This document shows positions 18,705-26,582 of a stretch of 64,000 nt of DNA, piece after piece. The notes beneath the pieces were generated by a model. That model saw only the letters and a list, made by a program, of their open reading frames with translations. It had not been told where the DNA came from and did no database searches. Numbering within the stretch: the first letter of the stretch is position 1; each line of letters starts with the position of its first letter. Origin of the DNA: Eubacterium sp. (lineage in GTDB: Bacteria; Bacillota; Clostridia; Lachnospirales; Lachnospiraceae); contig JAFYHN010000047.1 in NCBI GenBank assembly GCA_017539165.1, positions 1 through 64,000 of the forward strand, in the 5' to 3' direction. The position numbers and the translations under genes were made by a program.

Positions 18705-19709
18705 TTAATCCAATTTGAACCAATAATAATTTTGGGTGTTCATGTTAGCTATATCAAGACCTTCCTCTGTCTCACCTACCATATAAAATCCGAAATACGG
18801 AGTATCAACAGGTGATTCCATAGTATTCTCTCCATCCTCATAACACTCTTCATTATGAAGAATCAATACGACAAAATTCTTGAGATCATAATAGTCATTT
18901 CTCTCAAAGACACCCATCATCTCTTCTTCAGTAACTCCGTACTTTATCATATCCGGATCCTGTGTTATATAATCCAGAGCCTTCTGACCGGTATAGAGAT
19001 CATAATGTCCATTGACAAAATTGTTGTCTGTATCGTATTTATCCTTATAGTAAACAAATGAACCATCAAGATTTGGAACTAGGTATGAACCATCATGCTT
19101 CTCAAGCCAGCTGTTAAGCTTGAAAGTATCATCTGTGAATTCCTTTATGACCACTTCTCCTGTACCGTTCAGGATGTCATCCGGCATTACAAAAGGATCT
19201 TCAGAAGACGTCTGTTCTGTAGTCAACTCTTCCGTCGTATATTCCTCGGTAGTAAATTCTTCTGTTGTATACTCATCCGTGTATGGTTCCTCAGTGATTT
19301 CATACGTATATGGCTCTTCTGTATATGGATCAATTTGATGACGTCCATCATAATATCTTTGGCCGATTATCTTAATAGCAAACACAGCTGCTACCACAAC
19401 CACAAGTCCGACCGCAACTCCGATGATAATAAGATTCGTTTTCTTCGGAGGAGGTGTAGGCTGTCCCTGTGTTCCATATGGTGACTGCTGTTGCTGCGGT
19501 GTGCCATATGGCGGCATCTGCTGCTGTGGTTGCTGAACATTTCCATATGGCGACTGTTGCTGCTGAGCATTTCCATACGGTGACTGTTGCTGAGTACCAT
19601 AAGGCGATTGCTGTGGCGCACCGTACCCCTGCTGCTGATAATTATTTACATTTCCTGTCTGTCCCTCCTGCTGTCCCTGGTTTTCCCAATTATTAAAATT
19701 GTTATCCAT
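18705..19709 (-). CDS. Single-pass membrane protein with Gln/Pro-rich cytoplasmic and Thr/Glu-rich outer segments
   Basis: 334 residues. Residues 1-90 are low complexity, with QQSPYG-type repeats (spacing 8-13) rich in Gln, Pro, Tyr and Gly. A transmembrane helix follows (about 93-115, NLIIIGVAVGLVVVVAAVFA). Next come Glu/Thr/Tyr-rich repeats of the TEEYTTEE type (about 128-170) and an unrecognised ectodomain (about 175-334). The QxxPYG N-terminus plus TM plus variable ectodomain layout is common in clostridial proteins of unknown role. It sits 36 bp after leuD. Start ATG with AAGGAAGG. Confidence 0.85.
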   Translation of the reverse strand: MDNNFNNWENQGQQEGQTGNVNNYQQQGYGAPQQSPYGTQQQSPYGNAQQQQSPYGNVQQPQQQMPPYGTPQQQQSPYGTQGQPTPPPKKTNLIIIGVAVGLVVVVAAVFAIKIIGQRYYDGRHQIDPYTEEPYTYEITEEPYTDEYTTEEFTTEEYTTEELTTEQTSSEDPFVMPDDILNGTGEVVIKEFTDDTFKLNSWLEKHDGSYLVPNLDGSFVYYKDKYDTDNNFVNGHYDLYTGQKALDYITQDPDMIKYGVTEEEMMGVFERNDYYDLKNFVVLILHNEECYEDGENTMESPVDTPYFGFYMVGETEEGLDIANMNTQNYYWFKLD

Positions 19710-19745
19710 ATAAATACCTTCCTTTTAAATATTTTTCTTATTTAT

Positions 19746-20234
19746 TTAATTTCTATCATTGATAGAATTAATTAAGCCCCCACTAGTAATTATATTCTGC
19801 ATAAACGGAGGAAATGCCTGTCCCTGATACTTCTTTCCTGTCGTTATATCTGTGATCTCTCCTGTATCAAAGTTTACTTCAACTTCATCTTCTGCCTTTA
19901 TCTCTTCACTAGCTTCCTTGCACTCAAGGATTGGAAGACCGATATTGATTGAATTTCTGTAGAAGATTCTGGCAAATGACTCTGCGATAACACATGAGAT
20001 TCCTGAAGCCTTAATAGCTATAGGAGCGTGCTCTCTCGAAGAACCACATCCAAAATTCTTTCCGGCAACCATGATGTCACCGGCCTTGACTCTATTAACA
20101 AAATCCTTATCGATATCTTCCATACAGTTCTTTGCAAGTTCTGCAGGATCTGCAGTGTTAAGATATCTTGCTGGGATGATTACATCTGTATCTACGTTGT
20201 CACCGTATCTATGTACTGTTCCTTTTGCTTTCAT
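19746..20234 (-). CDS. leuD: 3-isopropylmalate dehydratase, small subunit
   Basis: 162 residues, the short (archaeal/clostridial, HacB-like) form. With LeuC it isomerises 2- to 3-isopropylmalate. The swivelling-domain motifs [17 protein letters not shown] and [17 protein letters not shown] (about 58-74) are intact. The gene is in the same orientation as leuC but separated from it by 436 bp of structured repeat DNA. Start ATG with AAAGGATACGAAT. Confidence 0.96.
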   Translation of the reverse strand: MKAKGTVHRYGDNVDTDVIIPARYLNTADPAELAKNCMEDIDKDFVNRVKAGDIMVAGKNFGCGSSREHAPIAIKASGISCVIAESFARIFYRNSINIGLPILECKEASEEIKAEDEVEVNFDTGEITDITTGKKYQGQAFPPFMQNIITSGGLINSINDRN

Positions 20235-20276
20235 ATTCGTATCCTTTCTGTTTATCTCATTCTTCTATTTATCTCC

Positions 20277-20465
20277 GCGTTAAGATGGACTAGCAAAGTA
20301 TCGGAGTTTGCCCGCTCAACTCAGCTCGCGCACGGTGCGGGATACCCCTAGCGGACGCTAAGTTCTCACTTCGTGCCAAGCACTCGTGAATCACTAAGCG
20401 CCGAGACCCGCAACGGTCTCGCAGGCAAACTCCGAACTTTACGCTTTTAGCCCATCTTATTCGCG
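20277..20465. repeat. Structured repeat, module A (imperfect long inverted repeat)
   Basis: This is the leuD-side half of the only gene-free stretch above 300 bases (20235-20670). Outer arms pair TAAGATGG-CTA (20281-20292) with TAGCCCATCTTA (20448-20459), and AAGT-TCGGAGTTTGCC (20296-20312) with its complement at 20424-20440. Inner hairpins include CGCAC-G-GTGCG (20328-20338) and GAGACC-N6-GGTCTC (20404-20420). It is visibly more GC-rich than the flanking genes and has no convincing ORF. Confidence 0.8.
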
Positions 20466-20503
20466 ATGATACTTTTTCTATTGCAAGAATTCGAGGTGAA
20501 GCT

Positions 20504-20654
20504 ACATGTTTGAGTATGTATGAGAGACCATAAGGGGCGCGGTGCTTAGCGATTCACGAGCCAACGGCGAAGTGAGAGCTTAGCAAGCGAAGCGGCCGTT
20601 CGGGAGAGCCCGCCATGAGCGAAAGCGATGTCGAACATACATACTCTAACATGT
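20504..20654. repeat. Structured repeat, module B (inverted copy of the A core)
   Basis: Terminal arms ACATGTTTGAGTATGTATG (20504-20522) and its complement (20636-20654) match at 18 of 19 positions. The interior core (20538-20584) is an inverted, about 80% similar copy of the module A core (20357-20404), sharing CTCACTTCG, CTCGTGAATC and CTAAGC blocks. Small hairpins such as CGGG-AGAG-CCCG and GC-GAAA-GC follow. It begins 17 bp after the leuC stop on the minus strand. Confidence 0.8.
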
Positions 20655-20670
20655 GCGAACCTAATATACT

Positions 20671-21957
20671 CTAATTAAGGTCCTCCGGACTACTAATCTG
20701 TCCTGTAATGGCTGATGCCGCTGCAACTGCAGGGCTTGCAAGATAAATCTCTGAATCTATCGCACCCATACGTCCGATGAAGTTACGGTTTGTTGTAGAT
20801 ACCGCTTTTTCACCATGTGCAAGTATTCCCATATGTCCACCAAGACATGGTCCACATGTAGGTGTACTTACGATTGCACCAGCTTCAATAAAGATTTCTG
20901 TAAGTCCTTCTCTAAGCATCTGAAGATATATCTCCTGAGTTCCAGGAATGATGATAACTCTGAGCCAGTCTGCAACCTTACGTCCATTCATAATGTCAGC
21001 TGCGATTCTCATATCATCGATACGTCCATTTGTACAAGAACCGATTACTACCTGATCAATCTTTATATCTCCTGTTGCATGGATCTCATCGATAGTCTTT
21101 GTATTCTCAGGAAGATGCGGAAATGCAATCGTAGGACGAAGGCTTCCAAGATCTATCTCGATAACCTCATCATATTCAGCATCCTCATCTGCCTCATAAA
21201 CCTGATATTCTTTATTAGCAAACTTCTCTGGAGCATGCTCCTTCATATATTCAAGTGTCAGATCATCTACAGGGAAGATTCCATTTTTCGCACCTGCTTC
21301 AATAGCCATATTAGCGATTGTGAAACGGTCATCCATAGAAAGTGACTTAACACCTTCTCCAACGAATTCCATAGACTTATATCTTGCACCATCAACACCG
21401 ATCATTCCAATGATGTGAAGTATAAGATCTTTACCACTTGTCCACTCAGCCTTCTCGCCCTTAAGAACGAACTTGATAGCTGAAGGAACCTTGAACCATG
21501 CCTTACCTGTAACCATACCAGCAGCCATGTCAGTTGAACCAACACCTGTTGAGAATGCACCAAGTGCTCCATATGTACATGTATGTGAATCAGCACCGAT
21601 ACATGTGTTACCAGCTACGATAAGTCCTTTTTCTGGAAGAAGAGCATGTTCTATACCCATCTGTCCAACATCGAAATAGTTAACGATGTTGTTAGCCTTT
21701 GAAAAATCTCTTACCTGCTTTACGTGCTCAGCACTCTTGATATCCTTGTTAGGTGTAAAGTGATCCATAACAAGTGCAATCTTTGTATTATCAAATACAG
21801 TTTTCTTCTTGAATTTATCCAGCTCATTGATAGCCACTGGGGTTGTGACATCATTTCCAAGAACAAGATCAAGATTTGCCTCGATAAGTTCACCCGCCTT
21901 TACACTCTCCAGACCGGCATGAGCTGCAAGAATCTTCTGTGTCATAGTCATACCCAT
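20671..21957 (-). CDS. leuC: 3-isopropylmalate dehydratase, large subunit
   Basis: 428 residues, the HacA/archaeal-like LeuC subfamily common in clostridia. The aconitase-type 4Fe-4S cluster ligands lie in IGSCTNG near 305 and [10 protein letters not shown] near 367; [21 protein letters not shown] holds active-site residues. It is the first gene of the leu/ilv block and is divergent from a LysR regulator. leuA was not found in the window. Start ATG, with AAGGAGG eight bases upstream. Confidence 0.97.
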   Translation of the reverse strand: MGMTMTQKILAAHAGLESVKAGELIEANLDLVLGNDVTTPVAINELDKFKKKTVFDNTKIALVMDHFTPNKDIKSAEHVKQVRDFSKANNIVNYFDVGQMGIEHALLPEKGLIVAGNTCIGADSHTCTYGALGAFSTGVGSTDMAAGMVTGKAWFKVPSAIKFVLKGEKAEWTSGKDLILHIIGMIGVDGARYKSMEFVGEGVKSLSMDDRFTIANMAIEAGAKNGIFPVDDLTLEYMKEHAPEKFANKEYQVYEADEDAEYDEVIEIDLGSLRPTIAFPHLPENTKTIDEIHATGDIKIDQVVIGSCTNGRIDDMRIAADIMNGRKVADWLRVIIIPGTQEIYLQMLREGLTEIFIEAGAIVSTPTCGPCLGGHMGILAHGEKAVSTTNRNFIGRMGAIDSEIYLASPAVAAASAITGQISSPEDLN

Positions 21958-22088
21958 ATTGATTTCCTCCTTTTTAATATGTTCAGATAAATCGCAATAA
22001 TAGACAGCTATAGCTGGCTATAAATACTTCTGTGTAGTTTAACACACTTGAAATCTATAATAAAAATATATATAATGAATACCTAACA

Positions 22089-22103
22089 TAACTTGAAGTT
22101 ATA
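22089..22103. promoter_or_regulatory. LysR-type T-N11-A operator between leuC and the lysR gene
   Basis: ATAACTTGAAGTTAT is a perfect palindrome (7-bp arms, 1-base centre) matching the LysR consensus T-N11-A. It lies 78 bp before the lysR start and 131 bp before leuC. A TATAAT at 22109-22114 is a plausible lysR -10, with the operator over the -35 region. For leuC, an AT-rich TTATAT/TATATA lies about 17 bp from the palindrome's TTCAAG half, as in activator-dependent promoters. The operator call rests on sequence form and position. Confidence 0.6.
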
Positions 22104-22180
22104 TCACTATAATATGAGCATAGATTAGATTCATTATATTTGTCTTTTATCTGAATTATTATTTATAGGGAGTGTAGGGA

Positions 22181-23203
22181 ATGATTGATAATCTGAATTA
22201 TTACAGGGTGTTTTATACAGTTGCGCATACTGAAAGTATCAGTAAAGCGGCAGAAAGGCTTTTTATCAGCCAGCCTGCTGTAAGCAAGTCTATCTCTAAT
22301 CTTGAAGAAACTCTGGGAACAAAGCTTTTCAGCAGAGGCAGCAGAGGTGTTACATTAACAGAAGAAGGTCAGATCCTTTATGACCATCTGAGAAATGCCT
22401 TCGATATGATATCAAAAGCTGAGGATGAGCTTCATCATATAAATGAACTTGGAATCGGCGAGCTGCGTCTGGGTATCAGCACTTCGCTCTGTCGTTATAT
22501 TCTCATGCCATATCTTAAGAGTTTCATCGCCGAGAATCCTCACGTTAAACTTACCATCGACTGCCATTCGACCTACAACACTATCCGTCAGCTTCAGGAT
22601 GGTAACATCGACGTCGGTTTCATCTGTGAGACCAATCTTCCACCCGACTATATATATGAACCATTTCGAGAGGTGCATGATATATTCGTTGCATCAGACA
22701 GCTATCTACACAATCTTTCGGTTCGTGAAAGTTCAACCGGATTTGAATCACAGGCCACAAACAACCCTTGGCTTATGGCAGGAAATGTCACAAGCCTTGT
22801 AGATGATCACGCTGCAAATGATATCTTTAAGGACGACTTCGATCCGGACTTCTCTAACGGCGAAACTATGAGCAGTCGTAACATCCTTGAGCGCTCAAAC
22901 CTCATGCTTCTCGAAAAATCAAATATCACAAGAAAACATATCGACCGATATTTTTATGATAATGAGATTAACCCAGGTCAGATTCTTGAGATCAACAATA
23001 TGGATCTCCTGATTGATTTCGCATCTATCGGTATGGGGGTTTCTGCTATCGTGAAAGAATTCGCTGAAGAGCAATTAAATAACGGTACTGTAGTAGAACT
23101 GGAGCTTGCTTCTCCTATCCCACCTCGTACCGTTGGATTCGTATATAAACGTGGACTCGATAAACTCTCGCCTACGAGCAGATTGATTGATATGTGTTTT
23201 TAG
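22181..23203 (+). CDS. LysR family transcriptional regulator
   Basis: 340 residues, the only plus-strand gene here. The N-terminal winged HTH (about 5-62) contains SISKAAERLFISQPAVSKSISNLE in LysR form. The effector-binding domain (about 90-300) begins at GELRLGISTSL. It is divergent from leuC with a T-N11-A palindrome between them, so control of the leu/ilv genes and of itself is likely but unproven. Clostridial regulators of this type (CysL/CbbR-like) respond to many metabolites, and the ligand is not evident. Start ATG with a GGGAG-N5-GGGA region upstream. Its stop is followed 4 bp later by the first unit of the TTATGTNAAC array. Confidence 0.93.
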   Translation: MIDNLNYYRVFYTVAHTESISKAAERLFISQPAVSKSISNLEETLGTKLFSRGSRGVTLTEEGQILYDHLRNAFDMISKAEDELHHINELGIGELRLGISTSLCRYILMPYLKSFIAENPHVKLTIDCHSTYNTIRQLQDGNIDVGFICETNLPPDYIYEPFREVHDIFVASDSYLHNLSVRESSTGFESQATNNPWLMAGNVTSLVDDHAANDIFKDDFDPDFSNGETMSSRNILERSNLMLLEKSNITRKHIDRYFYDNEINPGQILEINNMDLLIDFASIGMGVSAIVKEFAEEQLNNGTVVELELASPIPPRTVGFVYKRGLDKLSPTSRLIDMCF

Positions 23204-23207
23204 AGTA

Positions 23208-23451
23208 TTATGTAAACCATTTATGCATATTATGTTAACTATTCATTAATTTTTATAGCGTTATGTCAACTATACACATGCTATTTTGTAATTATGTTAA
23301 CCATGTTTATGTTATATTCCAACTTATGTTAACTAATTCCCAGGCTATCATTCAGATTATGTAAACTTATTATCAGGCATTCAGTCAATTATGTAAACCA
23401 AACACCGCGTTTTATTCACTTATGTAAACTAGTGCATAGAATTATGTAAAC
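23208..23451. repeat. Phased array of nine TTATGTNAAC direct repeats
   Basis: Nine exact copies of TTATGTNAAC (N = A, T or C), usually followed by TA or CA, start at 23208, 23230, 23261, 23292, 23324, 23357, 23389, 23420 and 23442. All have the same orientation. Start-to-start spacings are 22, 31, 31, 32, 33, 32, 31 and 22, close to two and three helical turns. A degenerate copy (TTATGTTAT) lies near 23307. The DNA between copies is unrelated. The array fills the whole gap between two convergent genes, and its last copy provides the stop codon of the deacetylase gene. Confidence 0.92.
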
Positions 23452-24146
23452 AGTGGTTCCACAAACTCAACACCAGACTTAATCATCTCACCTACAATCT
23501 TTTTGAAGTAATCCTTTTCCATCGCTTCTGTTTTATCATGACTATGGATAAGAACCAGGTTCGTACTTTCATCGGTGAGGACATTTGACTCCATCTCAGG
23601 ATGTCCGGTATGAAGTCTCTCCATAATCTCCGAGAATTTCTTCTTGCCTGGGCGAACCAGGTATTCAATACAGTCAAATGAAAATGTGAGATCCACGTCC
23701 TTATTCCAGCCGTTCCTGTAATATCCCGGAGCTTTTATCTCGCTGTCATTCAGTTTTCCGAAACCATGAGTCCTGAGATATTCCTGAATACGCTTTTTAT
23801 GCTCTTCACTTCTACTCTCCCCCTTATCTATATACGGGAATCTGAAAAGCTTGACCGGTCTTTCGATTCCGGCTTCTTCATAAAGAGACTCAATCACAGT
23901 CTCTGTCTTCTCTATCTCTTGAACACACTCTTCAAAAGTCAGCTCGCTGAACCTTGGATGCGAGTAAGAATGATTTCCTATTATGAATCCCTTTCTGATA
24001 GCGTATAATACGGACTCTCTATCTTTTTCCGCATCCTCTCCTACTATAAAAAGAACTGCAGGGATTTTATTTTCTACCAGATAATCTACCACACTTCTAG
24101 TTATCTTCTGCGGGTTATCATCAACTGTTAGTATTACCTTTGACAC
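23442..24146 (-). CDS. NodB-type polysaccharide deacetylase
   Basis: 234 residues. A carbohydrate esterase family 4 fold is indicated by TVDD (D9 base, D10 metal ligand), the second motif GNHSYSHP (H59, H63 metal ligands), LFRFPY near 122, and the closing LIHSHD motif near 206. These enzymes remove N- or O-acetyl groups from glycans. No signal peptide or TM is visible, so the protein is probably cytoplasmic or released in another way, which is unusual for a wall-acting deacetylase. The likely start is GTG with GAGGAT upstream, 10 bp after the preceding gene. The stop codon lies inside the last TTATGTAAAC repeat. Confidence 0.88.
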   Translation of the reverse strand: MSKVILTVDDNPQKITRSVVDYLVENKIPAVLFIVGEDAEKDRESVLYAIRKGFIIGNHSYSHPRFSELTFEECVQEIEKTETVIESLYEEAGIERPVKLFRFPYIDKGESRSEEHKKRIQEYLRTHGFGKLNDSEIKAPGYYRNGWNKDVDLTFSFDCIEYLVRPGKKKFSEIMERLHTGHPEMESNVLTDESTNLVLIHSHDKTEAMEKDYFKKIVGEMIKSGVEFVEPLFT

Positions 24147-24156
24147 TAGTCTATCC

Positions 24157-25470
24157 TCATATTTTTGTTTTTTTCATGCTGGCTATGTAGTCTTTATCGA
24201 CCTTGACCTTGCCATAGCGGACCGCATTGTACAGCTCTGTTATGCGATTCCCATCTTTCTTGCTGAATTCTTCTGTCAGCTCTTCCTCGCTCATCACAAT
24301 ACCATGTGCAACATCTCTCGAATCAGCTTCTGACTGATTCTTCACCTTATCCAGAAGCGTTCTGAACATTGCCTCTTCTATATCTCCGGTCGTATCATTT
24401 GCTCCCGGCTTGAAATATTTCTTATAAGAAAGTACTCGCTTCTTATATATTCGTCTCGCTCTCTGCTCTGGTGAGAGATATCCACCTTCATCTATCTTCT
24501 CGACACGAGTTCTTTCAACTCGTTTCTTAGTCTTCGTATCAAGATCTTCTGTCGTATCATACCTTCTATCCTGTCTCGCAAGCAGCCATCTGATCACAAA
24601 ACGACAGAGACGTATCAAAACATATGCAGTACAAGCAATAAAGAGTACGGAAAGGACAAAATATATAATCTTTCCGAATATACTCTCACCAATCACAATC
24701 TTCTCAATCTCCTGAAAGCCCCGCTGTGGAGATACAAAAGTCGTTCCGAAAAGCCCAGAAATAAAACTCAGGAAAATGCCTATCAATATGATAAGTACTC
24801 TCAGAAGTCCAATCATCGCCATACAGAATCCCGCTACAACCTTTGGAAGTCCGAGCACGTCCGCCAGGATGATCGTTGTGATAATGATGCACAGGACTGT
24901 AGTCACGATAAATGTATTCACAGACACCATACGTCCGATCGGCACACCCTTCACTCTTCTGTTCAGTGATATATAATCTTCCAGTCCCTCAAGATATATA
25001 CTGAACAGATTGATACTCAGCATTATGATAACAGATACGTAACCGATGCTCTGAAGGGTATTATCATGTTTATACGCAGCCAGAAGTGAGATAGCTACGC
25101 CCAAAAAGAAGATATCCCATGGAGCTTCGAATGCTCTCTTCAGGTAGTACCCTCTCTTCATATATGCAACCGCATCAATAAAAATACCTATCACGGTCAG
25201 TATCATAACGATGCCAAGATAATTTTGCCCCAGAAGAAAATATGAGCCCACAGCCATCAGCCCATGAATAATCAAGAGCGATATAGCATATGCCATAATA
25301 TCCCTGAAAATGTATGACACCACCAGAATACCTGCAAGAAGCAGGAGTGTCTTACTATCCAACAGATCTTTATCTGATGCACACAGGAAGAAGTCCACAA
25401 CGAGTGTTACAAAGAGGAACTCATATATATACCTGAGCCATTTTCTGATTCGAATAACCCATTTATACAT
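24157..25470 (-). CDS. Polytopic membrane protein of the MoxR/DUF58 cluster
   Basis: 437 residues. About eight hydrophobic helices occupy residues 13-300. A basic, charged cytoplasmic tail (about 310-437) contains RIYKKRVLSYKKY, a GDIEEAMFRTLLDKV segment and LYNAVRYGKVKVD. The tail resembles the DUF4129-type ends of proteins in MoxR/DUF58/transglutaminase operons, where RYG motifs recur, but a canonical transglutaminase triad is not seen. Its start overlaps the DUF58 gene by 8 bp, showing translational coupling. Function unknown. Confidence 0.85.
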   Translation of the reverse strand: MYKWVIRIRKWLRYIYEFLFVTLVVDFFLCASDKDLLDSKTLLLLAGILVVSYIFRDIMAYAISLLIIHGLMAVGSYFLLGQNYLGIVMILTVIGIFIDAVAYMKRGYYLKRAFEAPWDIFFLGVAISLLAAYKHDNTLQSIGYVSVIIMLSINLFSIYLEGLEDYISLNRRVKGVPIGRMVSVNTFIVTTVLCIIITTIILADVLGLPKVVAGFCMAMIGLLRVLIILIGIFLSFISGLFGTTFVSPQRGFQEIEKIVIGESIFGKIIYFVLSVLFIACTAYVLIRLCRFVIRWLLARQDRRYDTTEDLDTKTKKRVERTRVEKIDEGGYLSPEQRARRIYKKRVLSYKKYFKPGANDTTGDIEEAMFRTLLDKVKNQSEADSRDVAHGIVMSEEELTEEFSKKDGNRITELYNAVRYGKVKVDKDYIASMKKTKI

Positions 25471-26581
25471 TCAGCGGCACCTCCCATCCATCAGCGTAGG
25501 AGCGATTCTTCACATACGGATATGCATCATAATACGGAACAAACAGGTGAATTGCCCCACCAACACTCTCAAGTCTGTCAATGAATCCAAGAAGATCTTC
25601 TTTAACATACGGACTTATGATCAGATACAGAGTATCCTTCTTAACCGCCTTTATCTCTTCTTTAACAAGCTGAATAAATGAATCCTTACCACGAGATCCG
25701 CTGATCTCTGTCAGCATCTTGTCGATAGTCACCGCATGTTTTAGTTCTGCTCCCTGACCGATCTCCGGCAGTGGTTCATCTTTGGCATCAACTCCGTTAG
25801 TCGCTATGGATACATTTATCCCCTGCTTTATAAGCTGGCGACAGAAACTGCTAGCAAGCGATATGGCCTCTTCGAGCAGCTTCGAAGCCTCGATCATATT
25901 GTCATTATCAAGGTTCAGCATGATATGAATGCGGCAGTCTGTCGTGTAACCGTACATATTTACCATCAGTTCTCTGGCTTTCGCACTCTGCTTCCAGTTT
26001 ATAGCCCTGAAAGGATCAAATGGCTGATACGGTCTGATACCTCTGAAGGATAGGCTGTCCTCGAGAATATTCTTCTTCGTCTCAAGCTCGCCCATAACTC
26101 CCTTATAAATATGCTCAAACCTCTCGGTCTGAAGCTTCTTCGGGAAGATGTATATATAATCGGTATCTGTCGTACTTCCGGCATACTGCTTGGTCATGAA
26201 ATAGTCATGTACGATAATATTCGCATTATGTACTCCGAAAACACCTCGCTTACTTCCTACAAATGAAAGCCGCCTGGTTATCCTCTGATGCCCCAGTATC
26301 GAGAACACTTCATTCTTATGATACAGGTCTGTTATAGCACTGTTATCCTTGTCATCAAAGATAAGACTCTTGTCTACGGAGAACTTTAAATGAAAAGAAG
26401 GAAGAGGCAGAAACTTGTCGTTGGTAACAACCTCGACAAGATCAGCTCTCTCCCCGCACTCTATGTAATCCCGACTGAAGCCCATGTTCAACTCGAGATT
26501 CTTCTTCCAGTTTTTTTGAAATACAACTCTCTGGATTGTATATATGATTGTAAGCATAATGATAGCTGCAATAACCTTCAT
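25463..26581 (-). CDS. DUF58 (vWA-like) protein
   Basis: 372 residues. An N-terminal hydrophobic helix (about 3-20) is followed by a beta-rich region and the DUF58 signature GIRPYQPFDPFRAINWKQSAK near 200, a hallmark of the family. The C-terminal half resembles a von Willebrand A fold (MLNLDNDNMIEAS). DUF58 proteins are encoded beside MoxR ATPases, which are thought to act as chaperones or remodellers. MoxR is one base upstream (TAA then ATG), and the next gene overlaps by 8 bp. Confidence 0.92.
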   Translation of the reverse strand: MKVIAAIIMLTIIYTIQRVVFQKNWKKNLELNMGFSRDYIECGERADLVEVVTNDKFLPLPSFHLKFSVDKSLIFDDKDNSAITDLYHKNEVFSILGHQRITRRLSFVGSKRGVFGVHNANIIVHDYFMTKQYAGSTTDTDYIYIFPKKLQTERFEHIYKGVMGELETKKNILEDSLSFRGIRPYQPFDPFRAINWKQSAKARELMVNMYGYTTDCRIHIMLNLDNDNMIEASKLLEEAISLASSFCRQLIKQGINVSIATNGVDAKDEPLPEIGQGAELKHAVTIDKMLTEISGSRGKDSFIQLVKEEIKAVKKDTLYLIISPYVKEDLLGFIDRLESVGGAIHLFVPYYDAYPYVKNRSYADGWEVPLNV

Positions 26582-26582
26582 T

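Noticed and set aside
20235-20670. Protein gene in the leuC-leuD gap
   Set aside because: Only short frames without ribosome binding sites occur; inverted repeats dominate the sequence.
21958-22180. T-box or leucine attenuator upstream of leuC
   Set aside because: No T-box motif, specifier loop, leader peptide with Leu codons or terminator hairpin was seen; a LysR operator explains the region better.
23208-23451. CRISPR array
   Set aside because: Repeats are 10-13 bp and spacers about 20 bp, well below CRISPR sizes, and no cas genes are near.
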